Shown: positions 1 through 10,615 of the stretch, in pieces
Layout of the letters: the number at the start of each line of letters is the position of its first letter
Position numbering within the stretch: the stretch's first letter is position 1
NCBI GenBank assembly: GCA_033032865.1
Contig: JAWHQI010000522.1
Span: 310,001 to 374,000, forward strand
Direction of reading: 5' to 3'
DNA length: 64,000 nucleotides
DNA from: Dactylorhiza incarnata
Taxonomy: Eukaryota > Streptophyta > Magnoliopsida > Asparagales > Orchidaceae
The notes under the pieces: generated by a model
Databases searched by the model: none
The model's input: only the letters and a program-made list of their open reading frames with translations
Told to the model about the DNA's origin: nothing
Translations under genes and position numbers: made by a program

Positions 1-93
1 TATTACTCACTCAACACCATATTTATATATATCATTACTTTGAAATAAACTTAAACAAGAGATTTAAAATTTAAGAACTAAACTCTCATTTCA
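1..93 (+). repeat. 5' LTR of element I (3' end only)
   Basis: This is the last 93 bases of an LTR, ending in CA three bases before the primer binding site. It matches 3049-3141 with a few substitutions. Confidence 0.85.
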
Positions 94-95
94 AT

Positions 96-107
96 TGGTA
101 TCAAAGC
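96..107 (+). other. Primer binding site of element I (tRNA-iMet type)
   Basis: TGGTATCAAAGC lies just inside the 5' LTR. It is the usual copia primer site complementary to the 3' end of initiator tRNA-Met, with A in place of G at position 8. Confidence 0.85.
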
Positions 108-196
108 TAGGTTGATTTTATATACAGGCTAACACCTGAATCATAAAGATCATTTAGTTCTTTTTTTTTTGAAAAAAAAGGTTTTTCTAAAATCTA

Positions 197-979
197 ATGG
201 CACAAGTAGAATTTTCAAATCCACCAATCTGTAATTTGGATAGATTCTCTTTATGAAAAGTTAGAATTAGATTATATATGAATGCCATAGATGAAGAAAT
301 TTATAACTCCATTTAGACAGGACCTCCATCTTCAACTTCTTCAACAAAAGATCAAGAGAAGTTGATAAGTGCTGATGCAAAGGCCATGAACATATTGGCT
401 AAATCAATGTCAAAAGACATTCTTCAAAGAGTGGCTGATTGCACTTCAGCAAGGGCCATTTGTAACTCCCTCTCAAGGATGGTAAATGAATATTCTTCTA
501 CTTCTTCCACTAACTGTATTTTTGATGCAGAACCATTTCCAAACCTAACTGAAGAAGAAGAAGAAGAAGAAGAACAAAAAGCTAGAGATTTCTTCATGTT
601 GGCCATATATGGCTCAAACCACTACTCAGATGCAGAATCTGAATCTGATGCAGAAAAGGTAAAAGAGGTAACTTCAAATCCCAACTCTACCTCTGAAAAT
701 CACAAATCTGATTTTAAAATAACATATACATATTTAATAAAATCTGAGAAGGAAATTAAAAAGGAGTTAACAAAAATAAATAATTTGACTTCTAAATATA
801 ATAAACTTCAAGAAAATTTAAAAATATCAGAAGAACAAAATATTTTGTTGAAAAATAAATTTGAACAATCTCTTAAGAAGAAAATTATGTATGTTCAACA
901 AAATCAAAGAAATTATTCAAATTTATATTTTAATGAAATAAAAATGGCCAACATATCTATCTATAAGGCAATTTTTTAA
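197..979 (+). pseudogene. Degenerate copia gag of element I
   Basis: ATG at 197 opens a frame that meets a stop at codon 20 and another near 314, then runs open from about 317 to the stop at 977-979. Gag coats the RNA in the virus-like particle. The early part reads like the N-terminal DUF4219/UBN2 gag region (a short conserved start, then an 'I-D-E-E-I' stretch). Residues of the open part include 'AKAMNILAKSMSKDI', where family members have an alignable 'AKAKN.L..AL' block. A run of eight Glu lies near codon 120, followed by a Lys/Glu-rich coiled-coil-like tail. No zinc knuckle is present, so the gag is truncated as well as interrupted. A functional gag is excluded by the two early stops. 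Confidence 0.7.
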
Positions 980-1389
980 ACTGTTTAATATTTTTACTCA
1001 AGTTATAATTAAACAACAGTTTTAAGATTCTTTGGAATTTCCTATCTTAAAGACAAAGTCAGATAACTTCACATTCTTACAGATTTTCTCCAAAATCATG
1101 TTATGCATTCTACTCAGATTGCATAGATCAGAAATGATCAGAGCACTGAGTGTGAGTCTCTTCTGATTAAGGGGATTCTATAGAAAGAAGGTATCAGGCA
1201 ATGTCTTTCTTATTTTAAAATTCCTTAGAATCCATTAACAGCTAGCAATTCATAATATTAAAATCCTATTTAAATCAAAATCTAGGAAATCAGAAATTGC
1301 TTGGTTTTAAAAGAAGAAATTTAGAAATAATCTCTGACCCTTAAGCATTAAGTTATTCAAAGACTTTTTATGCTTAGGTATCCTTAACA
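980..1389 (+). other. Non-coding internal remnant of element I
   Basis: About 410 bases lie between the gag stop and the first polypurine tract. No coding similarity was seen in any frame. It probably marks where pol was deleted. Confidence 0.5.
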
Positions 1390-1460
1390 AAATAGGGGGA
1401 GATTGTTAGAACCTAGTCTTAATTTGGATTAGGATCCCAACTAAAATAGGGGGAGATTGT
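1390..1460 (+). other. Duplicated polypurine tract and 3' LTR start of element I
   Basis: The sequence AAAATAGGGGGAGATTGTT occurs at about 1390-1408 and again at 1444-1462. In each case it is followed by (A/G)GAACC and a related 'GGATTAGGATCC'-like stretch. So the PPT and the first ~40 bases of the LTR are tandemly duplicated with a ~54-base period. The second copy is contiguous with the full LTR. Confidence 0.75.
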
Positions 1461-1568
1461 TGGAACCTTAGTTTTGATTTGAGTTAGGATCCACCTTTAA
1501 TGTCTAAGTTTTTATCATAACACATCTTATAACTTAGATCAAATCCCATTAAGATAGAAGGCTGAAAA

Positions 1569-1569
<1 letters not shown>

Positions 1570-1606
<37 letters not shown>

Positions 1607-1633
1607 TATATTAAGAAATATATATATATATAA
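1570..1633. repeat. (TA)n microsatellite
   Basis: Alternating TA runs lie at about 1571-1601 and 1619-1632 in the U3 region of the element I LTR. Confidence 0.9.
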
Positions 1634-1671
1634 TAGGCTGAGAAAATAAGAGAAGAATAAAAATAACATAT

Positions 1672-2088
1672 GTTCTCTGCGTTCGACGAACGACCATCTG
1701 CGTTCGACAAATGGCGCTCTGCGCTCGATGAATGGTATTCATTCTACGCTCGACAAAATCCAACCAGTTCAGCGGTCGACGAACATATTATCTCAGCGGT
1801 CGACGAACAGATCCTGGTTCAGCGGTCGACGAATAGATTGTCTCAGCGGTCGACGAACAGACCCCATCTCAGTGGTCGATGAAAAGATGCGTTCGACGAA
1901 CTCAAGTCTGCGTTCGACGAACAGCTCAATATTCAGCGATCGACGATCCAGCCCGTCTCTGTGTTCGACTAAAAGTTGCGTTCGACGATCTCAAGTCTGC
2001 ATTCGACGAATCTTCAGCAGAAGCTCAGAACGACGAATCAAATGTTCAGATCGACGAACGTGAAGCTGAGCTCGACAAAATATTATCA
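1672..2088 (+). promoter_or_regulatory. TTCGACGAA motif array in U3 of element I
   Basis: Around 20 copies of (G/T)TCGACGAA and close variants occur in ~415 bases, many as GCGTTCGACGAA or AGCGGTCGACGAA. Spacing is irregular (about 12-30 bases). The core TTCG-A-CGAA is an odd palindrome. The array ends directly before the TATA-like box. Short open frames here are only a by-product of the repeat. Confidence 0.7.
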
Positions 2089-2090
2089 GA

Positions 2091-2098
2091 TATATAAA
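2091..2098 (+). promoter_or_regulatory. Candidate TATA box of element I LTR
   Basis: TATATAAA lies immediately after the motif array and would mark the U3/R region. Confidence 0.5.
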
Positions 2099-3141
2099 TT
2101 CTTCTTTCTCATCTCGACTAAAATTATATATATGCTGTCAGATTTAATAAAGCAATATTTTATTATTTCTATTTATATATTGCTGCATTAACATTTATAT
2201 ATAGCCGTTGGCAAAAGCATTAAATGATATAGCCGTTGCAGCAAAGCTAAAGACGGCAAATTGTTCTGCTCGAGGAATCAGAATTAAGGAGATATTATTT
2301 CTTTCCTCTCTGGTCGATAAGAATTCGAATCAGCCACAAGATCTCCAAATTATATATTCAGAGAGAAGAACAGAGAAGAAATAAAGAGATAGAAAGAAAA
2401 AGAGAAAAAGGAAGATACGGGAAGAGAAAAATAGAGGAGCAAAAAGAAGAAGCAGATCTAAATATTATATCTTCTTTTTGCTAACTTTTCTTTGCAGATC
2501 ATCTATACCCTGAGACACCAATCAAGATCATTTGCTCAGGGATCTAAACTGCAGAAGAAGAAGAAGAGTATTTACAATCAAGTGAAGAACTCTCTACAAG
2601 CTGTCATCTAATCTAAATCAGACAGGGGGAGCACTCTTCAACATCATCATCAAGATTCAAACTCAACAACCCATCAGGATCTTCAAAAGTCTTCTTAGAA
2701 AGAAAAGAACACTATAATCTTCTCTGTTTTCTTTATTCCTTCTCATCTTGTAAAGGGTTATAACTCCCTTCAAAAGATAACTCCCGGTGACAGGGCACCT
2801 TAGCAAAAACCTGCATCTTAGTTTTGAGCACCTTATCAAAATCTCTGTGGTGTGTGGACACCTGAATAAAAACACCTTGGTGTGAGGACACCTGATCAAC
2901 AACCTCCTAGTGGATTCCTACCAGTGGGTAGAAGAGTAGATGTACCCAAGTTGATTGGGGAACTACTATATATCTTGTGACTTCTGGATGTTTGCTTTGT
3001 TAAATTTTTTATTTGCTGTGATTGTTGTGCCTACTTAGTGTTTGTTTTTATTACTCACTCAGCACCACATTTATATATATCATTACTTTGAAATAAACTT
3101 AAACAAGAGCTTTAATATTTAAGAACTAATCTCTCCTTTCA

Positions 3142-3557
3142 GACCGTCTATGCCTTATAGAATATACTGAAGACGGGATGAGCGATCTGGGCGGTCACAG
3201 AAATCCGTGACCGCCGGGGCCAGTAACTTTGATCGAGAAGCTGAGGTCGTGGACTTCGGGGAAAACATGATCCCCACACATTTTCAAGTTTCGTCGGAAC
3301 TACGAAAATGTTTGCTTTGACCGCGGTGACTACGGCCACTTTAAATGCTGGAAAGGCTATAAATACTGCAAGGAGACTTCAGAATTTAGAACTTTCTGGA
3401 AGAAATTACGAGCTAGTCCCTTCTACGATCAAACTTTCTATGGTCGATGCGAACTCAAAATGGATTTGATGCTGGCCTTCGAGAAGGAGGCGAAAATTCA
3501 TTTTTTGCCTAGGCGCCCTGCATCAAAAAAGAATTCTGATGGTAAAGCATCAGTGAT
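3142..3557 (+). pseudogene. Host segment H, piece 1: coding-like remnant
   Basis: This segment lies between element I and element A and is continued at 13803 beyond A. One frame is open from about 3272 to the A insertion point and is rich in Lys, Phe and Tyr (for example 'FEKEAKIHFLPRRPASKK'). No family is recognised with confidence. The phrase TGGGCGGTCAC near 3169 recurs at about 25763 in a later part of H, which supports one origin. It may be part of the same broken gene as 13803-14672 and 24318-25478. Confidence 0.4.
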
Positions 3558-5050
3558 TGACGCGCAGATTCTGTACCGCTAAAAGCGAGAGCAAAATGTG
3601 GTCCGAACGACAGTGTATCGGTCTTTATCAAGTAATAATTTTGGGAATATGATCCCCAAATATCGATCTCTCAAGGCATGCAGAGTAGGTGAAGTGATCG
3701 TGTCGTGGAAAGATTGCTACAGCGTGCGAAAGTAAATAACGAGCTTGGTTTTGGTTTTCTATTCAAATTACAAGAAAAGTAAAATGCAGGTCGAGAGCAC
3801 CACTTCGCTTGGCGAGATGACTAGTGCAGGCCGCGATGCCATGCTTCGGTAAGCAGATGGACGATAAGCAGATGGATGGAGAGATCTCAAGTGCGGATTA
3901 TGAGGGTCGCAGACACCTCTTTGGAGTCTCACCTCTAGCTTTTGCTAGAGTGGATCAACTAGTGCATGTGTGGGATGAATGTGGAGTGGAGGCGAGGTGC
4001 ATCACAACATAACAACAAGGTAAAGACAATAACTAGATATACTTTGATTCATAGACAAATAATGAGCATTCTATGTTCATTAAAAGCATTTAAAAATACA
4101 TTTCCCAAATGAAAGAAGGGTAGAGTAAACCGATAGAAGTGAAGTCTCGCCGTGGGTCTTGGTTGGAATGCCGAGTTGTCAAGCCGTCTTCGTGCTCAGT
4201 CCTTGGTTGCTTCCGGATCTCGAGGCTTTCACCACCTCTGACCTTTGTCCGTCTTCTTCAACTTGCCGCGGTATCTTCTTCTTCCCAAAGTGGAAATGCC
4301 CAAATACCTTGAGGTGCTTATTGTGGATGGCCGAGAAGTCTTCCGGAACCTTGGATATTTCTTGGATTCACTGGAGGAGGCTTCCTAGTGGAAGGAGATG
4401 GACGGAGGGTGGATGGAGATCAAAAATGGCGCAGGGGCGCGGGAGAAAACTGGCAGTAAATGATCCTGTCTGCACTAAAATCGTTGGTCCAACATTTAAA
4501 TACGGAGCAAAACAAATAGCGCGCACGATCAATATCGCACGACCAATGGTTGTGCGAGAAGAAATGCCACTGATCGTGCGAGAACAACCTGTAGCAAAAT
4601 CCAGAATGACAAAATAGCACACTAATAGTGGCGCACGACCAGTGGTCGTGTGAGAAGAAGGCCAGTGATCGTGCGAACTGCTTGGTTGGGAAAAAGGGGA
4701 ATGCGCATGACCAGTGGTTGTGCGCCTAATCGTGCGCGAACAAAAACACACGACCAGTGGCTCGTTAGGCTAAAAATACCGCAACCCAACTCCGAGCGTC
4801 CACACAATCCTTGTACCTGCAGGAAGACCACTGAAAAAGGCATTCCACATAATCCACAGTAAAGGAATATCATCACAGAATAGATCGAATGTAAGGCACA
4901 AGAAATCACACTAAAATGGACCAATCACTACACTTATCCCAGAAATACACAATGATCAAATAGAAACATTTATGAGCAATTAGTGAAGTGCATTGGCAAG
5001 ATAAACGACCCAGATGAGTCCGGAAATAGCTATATAAACTAGATTCATCA
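3558..5050 (-). repeat. 3' LTR of element A (1493 bp)
   Basis: On the minus strand it begins TGATGAATC at 5050 (TGATGAGTCC in relatives) and ends ...GCGTCA at 3558. It matches 11343-13802 once the nested insertion is ignored. A weak TATTTAAA box lies at about 4494-4501 (minus), just downstream of a palindrome array. Confidence 0.85.
4510..4770 (-). promoter_or_regulatory. GCACGAYCA/TGRTCGTGC palindrome array (A 3' LTR)
   Basis: Repeated half-sites GCACGACCA and TGGTCGTGC face each other, often around one central base, giving hairpins with arms of 8-10 bases. The same array is in the other LTRs of A and in K and B. Confidence 0.7.
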
Positions 5051-6962
5051 CACCCGCAGACTTACCTATTTGCGCGTCCCGAGCAAACAAATCCAGCGGA
5101 GTGGGAAAAGCATAGCTAGCCAAATAATTGCGAAGATGGAGTAGTATGCGAAGTTGCATACATGTGTGCGCAGAAATTCATCAGAAGAAGTTTCTAAATA
5201 TGCTGCTAATTATAAAAGTGTAAATGCGTAAAAAGGAATTTATTTTTACTCAAAAATGGAATGTTAATGAATCTCGTGGTTACGCGTAGCACGAAAGTAA
5301 GCAAGTCACGAAGGGGAGTGTTACCCAAGACCGAAACTCAGAATTATCTCCGTTGAAATCCATCAATGTCGAGAGACATATGCTCGCCCGGTTACACTCT
5401 CTCCACAGCGCTAGTGAACTCACAAGAAGAATCAATAGGACTTTAGGTTAACACGAGACTTAGGTTACGGTTTGGAATGCAAAGATAAATGTGATGGCTA
5501 ATCGCAACCCAAATGAGCTCACAAAAGTGCTAAATCATATCAGCCCCAATAATACACGTGGAACACACCCTCAGACTTGACTTTGAAATAGAGTGTGCAC
5601 ACGGCCTACACCAATCGATACAAGTTAGATGTTTCAATTAAAACACTAGGGATATTTTTTTTCTTTGCTTTTCTTTTTCTTTTCTTTTTATCCCCAAATC
5701 TATTAACACATAGAAAATTTGAAGATATCCAAATCAACACTAAAATTTCACATCACTGCACAGCATTGGCAAATTACAATTCATTAATGCCTTTGGCTTA
5801 CTTTTGGTTACGATAATGGGATTAGCGTTTAGGCCTTGGTGAAGTAAGGTGGAGGTGAACCAAAAGGTCTGTTAGGCACAAAATAGGCTAGCAACGGTTA
5901 GCGTATATGAATGGTAAAACAAAGCTCAAGCTTGCCAAATAGATGGCTTACGCCACACTCAACTTGCAAATTGTTCGCACCCATGCTTTGAGAGTCGCTT
6001 GGTGAAGTTCTTAGCCCCCGAGAAAGGTAATCCTTCCTCCCGACTCGAGCAACATGAACCTCGCGCTCGCTTACACACAATACCACGCTATCACTAGATT
6101 CAACCATGCACATTCACCATTTTGAGTAAAACAAGTTAAAATCTACGCAAATCTACTAATTATAATTTAGAAGCATAAATAAAAAATAATTCAACTCAAA
6201 TTCCTAGGAAAGACACGAGTACTCAACTAGAGCCCTACAAGAGTCAACATGCCACTCCATCTTGCAATTTTTAGGCTAATACAGCAATTCCTACATCACA
6301 ACCAAAAATTGAATATACGGGAGCATACAAACAAGCGAGTGCGTGCTCATGCGGGTGAAACTGTGTGTGATGCAAATATGAAATTATAACAAAATGAAAA
6401 GTACCACTAGTAAGCTAGAGCATGCGCACGTGTAATGAACACCAGGTACAACTCTTCCCCTAGACTTATAGTCAATTAAATCAAAATAGAACATCTGCAT
6501 AATAAAAAGAGCTAAGGGGTAGAGGGTACCTAGGCTCATAAATGAGCCTACCAGAAGATCCAAAATTTTTGTCCATTTGCGGTAGTTCCGCCATGCTCTA
6601 AATAGATCCGCACCTGCGATTAAAGTAATCTCCCAGACAAAACAAAAATAAACAAATATATAAAATAGAGAAAGATAACAGAACGCAATCAAGTGGTCCC
6701 ACTGGGTTGTCTCCCAGAAGCCCTTTTGTTTAACGTCCTTCAGGTGCACCAAATACCTGTATTAAAGCAGTTTATAATTCATCACGAAATAGTGTCTCAT
6801 TATATAATATTTAAAACAAAACGGTACGCTGAATAGTTAAATGATAAGAAAGTACTATGCTTCGAACGGGCTCTCTAGATGGATATGCTGTTCTTTCTCT
6901 ACGGATTCACCTTGAACATAGTGCTTTAATCTATGCTCATTGACCTTTAACGTTCCCAGATT
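5051..6962 (-). other. 3' untranslated spacer of element A
   Basis: About 1.9 kb lies between the end of integrase and the 3' LTR, with no convincing ORF. A frame at 6384-6752 (minus) begins with 'VHLKDVKQKGFWETTQWDH'. This is the translated form of a DNA motif usual after pol in Athila/Tat elements: GACGTTAAAC, then CTGGGAGACAACCCAG at 6702-6717, which forms a stem-loop. The end nearest the LTR (5051-5100) matches 41010-41062 of element B in reverse, as does the block near 5980-6060 (B 40020-40110). Confidence 0.65.
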
Positions 6963-8140
6963 TTAACCTCCAACTTTTATAGCTCCATACGGTGACACCC
7001 CACTCACTATGAATGGTCCGCTCCCTCTGGATTTTAGCTTCCCCGAAAACAATTTCAATCGTGAATTGTATGATAATACCTTGTCCCCAACCTTGAATTC
7101 TTTTGGTGCAATGTGGCGGTCATGCCAACGCTTGGTATGCTCCTTGTAGATACATGCATTCTCATAAGCCAGAAGCCTAAATTCATCAAGCTCGTTCAGT
7201 TGCATCAGTCGTTTGCTAGCGGCCACTGTGAGATCCATATTAAAAAGTTTGGTTGCTCATAGAGCCTTGTGTTGCAACTCCACAAGTAGGTGACAAGATT
7301 TACAAAAATTGAGTTGGTAAGGATACATCTCTATAGGGGTCTTATAAGCGGTCCTGTAGGCCCAGAGTGCCTCATCAACTTTCTTTTCCCAATCTTTCCA
7401 ATTCCCAAGAATAGAATTCTCCAGAATCCGCTTCAACTCCCTATTTGAAACTTCTACCTGCCACACGTCTGTGGATGGTATGCTAGAGCTACACGATGAT
7501 GAAATCCAAAGTGTTTCAGAAGATTAGTGAACTGCCAATTACAAAAGTGGATTCCCCCATCAGAGATAATAGAGCGCGGAGCCCCAAACCTAGTGAAGAT
7601 GTGTTTATGCAGGAAATTCAGCATGGTTCGCGCATCAATTACAGCCACAACTTCAGCTTCAGCCCATTTTGATACATAATCAACTACAACAATAATGTAG
7701 CTTTTACCAAACGAAGGGGGAAATGGCCCCATGAAATCGATTCTCCAAATATCAAAAGGCTTGCACACAAGCATATTGTTAAGGGGCATTTCATCTCGTC
7801 TAGAGATATTCTCGTCCCCCTGACACTCATTGCATTCCTTAACATGCATATAAGCATCTCTGAACAGAGTCGGCGAGTAGAATCCACATTGGAGTACTTT
7901 ATGCGAAGTCATGGCCGCTCACATGTGCCCTTCTGCCTCACCATTGTGACAGTGCTGAAGAATTGACTCACGTTCTGCTTCCGGAACACACCTTCGGGCG
8001 ATCCCATCGGCACAAGTGCGAAACAGTAACGGGTCCTCCCAAAAATAATAGTTGTCGTCCGATAGAAATTTCTTTTTCTGTTGGAATGATAGGGCTGGTG
8101 GTAATTCACCGCATTCCAGGAAGTTAGCCAAATCTGTATA
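6963..8140 (-). pseudogene. Integrase of element A (broken)
   Basis: Integrase joins retroelement DNA to host DNA in the nucleus. Minus-strand pieces in order are 8131-7919 (linker 'PPALSFQQKKKFLSDDNYYFWEDPLLF', start of the HHCC zinc region), 7912-7454, 7466-7257 and 7238-6963. The zinc region ends with 'CNECQ'. The catalytic core shows the first Asp in 'IDFMGPFP', the second in 'IISDGGIHF' and the Glu in '[11 protein letters not shown]'. The C-terminal piece has the usual '[17 protein letters not shown]' block and ends '[16 protein letters not shown]'. At least two frameshifts (near 7914 and 7460) break it. Family membership is clear; activity is excluded. Confidence 0.88.
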
Positions 8141-8229
8141 CCATGGAGACTGGCCTTGGGCAGTCTTAATAGAAAAGAGAGTTTCATCTAGAAACTAATC
8201 GAAAATTGTATCAATTTCCGCTTGTGAAT

Positions 8230-8654
8230 GATCATTAATTTCCAACCCGGAGAGATGATCCGCAATAACATTTTCAACTCCTTTCTTATCCCGCATTTTA
8301 GGCCGTATTCCTGCAACATCAAAATCCATCAGATGAGTCTTAGTTTGGCGTCTGTTTTCAGCATGAGGTACTTCAGAGCCGCGTGGTCAGTATACACCAC
8401 TACTTTAGACAGAACAAGATACATATGAAATTTTTCCGAAGCAAAAACCACTGCTAGAAACTCTTTCTTAATAGTCGTGTAGTTTTACTGAGCATCCTTT
8501 AGAGTGCGACTAGCATAATAGATTTTATGAAAATCCTTGTTCCTTCTTTGCCCCAACACTATCCCAACAACAAAGTCAGTTATTTCGCACATAAGCTCGA
8601 AAGGTCATTTCTAGTCAGTTGAAGAAAGCACAGAGGTGGTAGTCAAGCAACTTT
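8230..8654 (-). pseudogene. RNase H domain of element A (broken)
   Basis: Minus-strand translation shows the gypsy RNase H pattern: 'VVGIVLGQRRNKDFHKIYYA', then 'SRTLKDAQ', a stop, 'KKEFLAVVFA' and 'YTDHAALKYL'. The domain removes RNA from the RNA:DNA hybrid during reverse transcription. In place of the usual 'CDASD' start it reads 'CEITD', so the first catalytic Asp is Glu. In-frame stops near 8490 and 8310 break the frame. It follows RT and precedes integrase, as in all gypsy elements. Confidence 0.8.
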
Positions 8655-9919
8655 TCAACCTGCAAAAGGCTTCGCGATGGAGGAGAAATCTTTTATGAAA
8701 TGACGGTAGAACTCGGTGTGCCCCAGGAAACTGCGGATTCCTCTCACAGATGTTGGTGGAGGTAGCTTCTTGATGATATCTACCTTAGCTTGATTGACCG
8801 CAATTCCCATGTTCGAGACTTCATGTCCCAAGACTATTCCCTTCTCTATCATAAAATGACATTTCTCCCAATTAAGCACAAGATTCGTGTTCTCACAGCA
8901 TTTTAGCATAGTTGAGAGATTCTCCAAGCAAGCATCAAAGTCTGCACCAAACAAAGTAAAGTCATCCATAAAAAACTCTAAAAATTTGCCTGCCATATCA
9001 TGGAAGATAGCTAGCATTCATCGTTGGAAGGTTGTTGGAGCATTGCAAAGCCCGAAGGGCATCCGTTTAAACGCAAATGTGCCAGATGGACATGTGAACG
9101 TTGTTTTTTCCTGATAGTCTGGGCTACGTGGATTTGATTATACCCAGAGTATCCGTCTAGGACGCAGTAGTATTCCTATCCGGCCAGCCTCTCCAGCATC
9201 TGATCAATAAACAGTAGTGGAAAATGATCCTTGCGCGTCACTTCTTTAAGCTTTCAATAATCAATACACACTCTCCACCTTGTGATTGTTCTGGTAGGAA
9301 GCAGTTCATTTTGCCCATTCTCAATGATAGTAATGCCCCCTTTCTTTGGCACCATGTGAATGGGACTGACCCATTTGCTGTTGCTTATAGGGTATATAAT
9401 TCCAGCGTCCAACAATTTTATTATCTCTCTCTGTACTACTTCTTGCATTTTCAGATTTAACCATTACTGCGGTTGCGCGGACGGTCTACCATTTTCATCC
9501 AATAAGATTTTGTGCATACACACAGTCAGACTAATCCCTTTTAGATCTTTGATATTCCATCCAAAAGCTCCTTTGCGTGAGCGCAAAAGGTTGCTCAGTC
9601 GATCCTCATGCTCAGGGGAAAGCAATGCAAAAATTATCACAGGATATGTCTGGTTTTCTCCCAGAAATATATACTTCAGCGTAGGAGGAAGAGGTTTTAG
9701 GGATATTGAGGGAGGGGTTTGAGGGCCCTCAAAAGACGAGTCTTTGAAACTGTGATTTGACACGTGCTCATTTTGCTTCAGATCCATCTCACCCATATCC
9801 CAATGGGACTCCTCCACGTCACTTCTGCAAAGCTGTGAATGTGATTCATAGCTGGTACTTTTGAGGAATTCCACTTCGTTCATTCCACTACTCATGACCT
9901 TACTTGCATCCTTGTACAT
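8655..9919 (-). pseudogene. Reverse transcriptase of element A (broken)
   Basis: RT copies the element RNA into DNA inside the virus-like particle. Minus-strand pieces are 9919-9464 (pro-RT linker, 'LKYIFLGENQTYPVII' and 'KDLKGISLTVCMHKILL'), 9448-9254 ('LDAGIIYPISNSKWVSPIHM', 'PKKGGITIIENG', 'TRWRVCIDY'), about 9250-9120 ('HFPLLFIDQMLERLAG', a stop, 'YYCVLDGYSGYNQIHV') and 9017-8655 ('EFFMDDFTLFG', the catalytic Asp-Asp pair, then 'FLGHTEFYRHFIKDFS'). The sequence type, particularly the 'LLDAGIIYPIS.SKWVSP' block, is that of the Athila/Tat branch. A stop before the YYCVLDG block and frame breaks disable it. Confidence 0.9.
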
Positions 9920-9988
9920 ATCAAAAGTGGTTTTGGCATTTCCAACACGCAGTGTTAACCTGCCCTTCTCTACGTCGATGATTCCACT

Positions 9989-10615
9989 TCATACTTTCTT
10001 AGAGCCGGGGTTGAGAACTTTGAAACCTATTAGCATCACTAATGCGTGGTGACAAGCTGAGTTACTAATTGTACAGGGGATAGTGAAATTCCCTGGATAC
10101 TTTGTTTTCAATGGCCAGTGTTCCATAGCAAAAATAACACCCTCCCCCAATGTCGAAATTGAACTCGCGTTCTCCAAGCACTTCGTCTGCACCAGCAACT
10201 CCTTTAAGTACTTTGTGTACTGAGGAATTTGAGTTAGGGCCTCCATAAGCGGGATAGTGACTTGAACTCCCTTCATAATTTCTTGAAATTTCATAAATTT
10301 CCTCTCCTTCCTTATGTTTTTTAATCTATGAGGGAAAGGAACACGGGCGGCGCTCTGCATTGGCACCGGGACATCACAACACTGAGTATCGATGCAATTT
10401 TCTGCATTAACGTGCTCACCAGACTCCTTACATTGCCTCGGCGAGGAGTCATGTTGAGTTAAGCTGTCTCCAATTGACTTGTCGCTTCGGAGTTGCATGG
10501 CACTCACAATTTCTACGTGATGTCGTATAATCGTTGAGATTGCTGCCATAAATTCTGTTACCGCAGTCTGGACTCTATGAAATGTCTCATTCTGTGCTTC
10601 CAGACATTGCAGCAC
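9989..10615 (-). pseudogene. Gag C-terminus/protease region of element A, active site missing
   Basis: The 208-residue frame has a variable start, then 'VPFPHRLKNIRKERKFMKFQ', 'IPQYTKYLKELL' and 'YPGNFTIPCTISNSACHHA'. These align with the block before the aspartic protease in Athila elements. In the family 'CTIG.....ALCDLGAS' follows. Here the text jumps to 'LVMLIGFKVLNPGSKKV' and a stop, then to the late protease phrase 'IDVEKGRLTLRVG' at about 9980-9930. No Asp-(Ser/Thr/Leu)-Gly motif is visible, so roughly the catalytic half of the protease appears to have been deleted. Confidence 0.75.

Larger units (their letters stand above)
1..3141 (+). mobile_element. Element I: internally deleted Ty1/copia retrotransposon (5' LTR truncated by window edge)
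   Basis: Positions 1-93 match 3049-3141, so they are the end of a 5' LTR and the end of a 3' LTR. A tRNA-Met primer site follows the first copy, and a polypurine tract precedes the second. The internal region is only about 1.36 kb and holds a broken gag with no protease, integrase or RT, so the element cannot move by itself. It sits in older sequence H, which resumes at 3142. The 5' target-site duplication lies outside the window. The Copia assignment rests on PBS and gag type; the lineage is uncertain. Confidence 0.85.
1458..3141 (+). repeat. 3' LTR of element I (1684 bp)
   Basis: It starts TGTTGGAACC after a polypurine tract and ends TTTCA at 3141. From left to right it holds a (TA)n microsatellite, a dense TTCGACGAA array, a TATA-like box at 2091 and a purine-rich stretch at 2340-2460, then the 3' part shared with the 5' LTR. 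The length is typical of large copia LTRs. Confidence 0.85.

Noticed and set aside
1484..1669. Minus-strand frame full of Tyr and Ile (hydrophobic protein)
   Set aside because: It is the translation of the (TA)n microsatellite.
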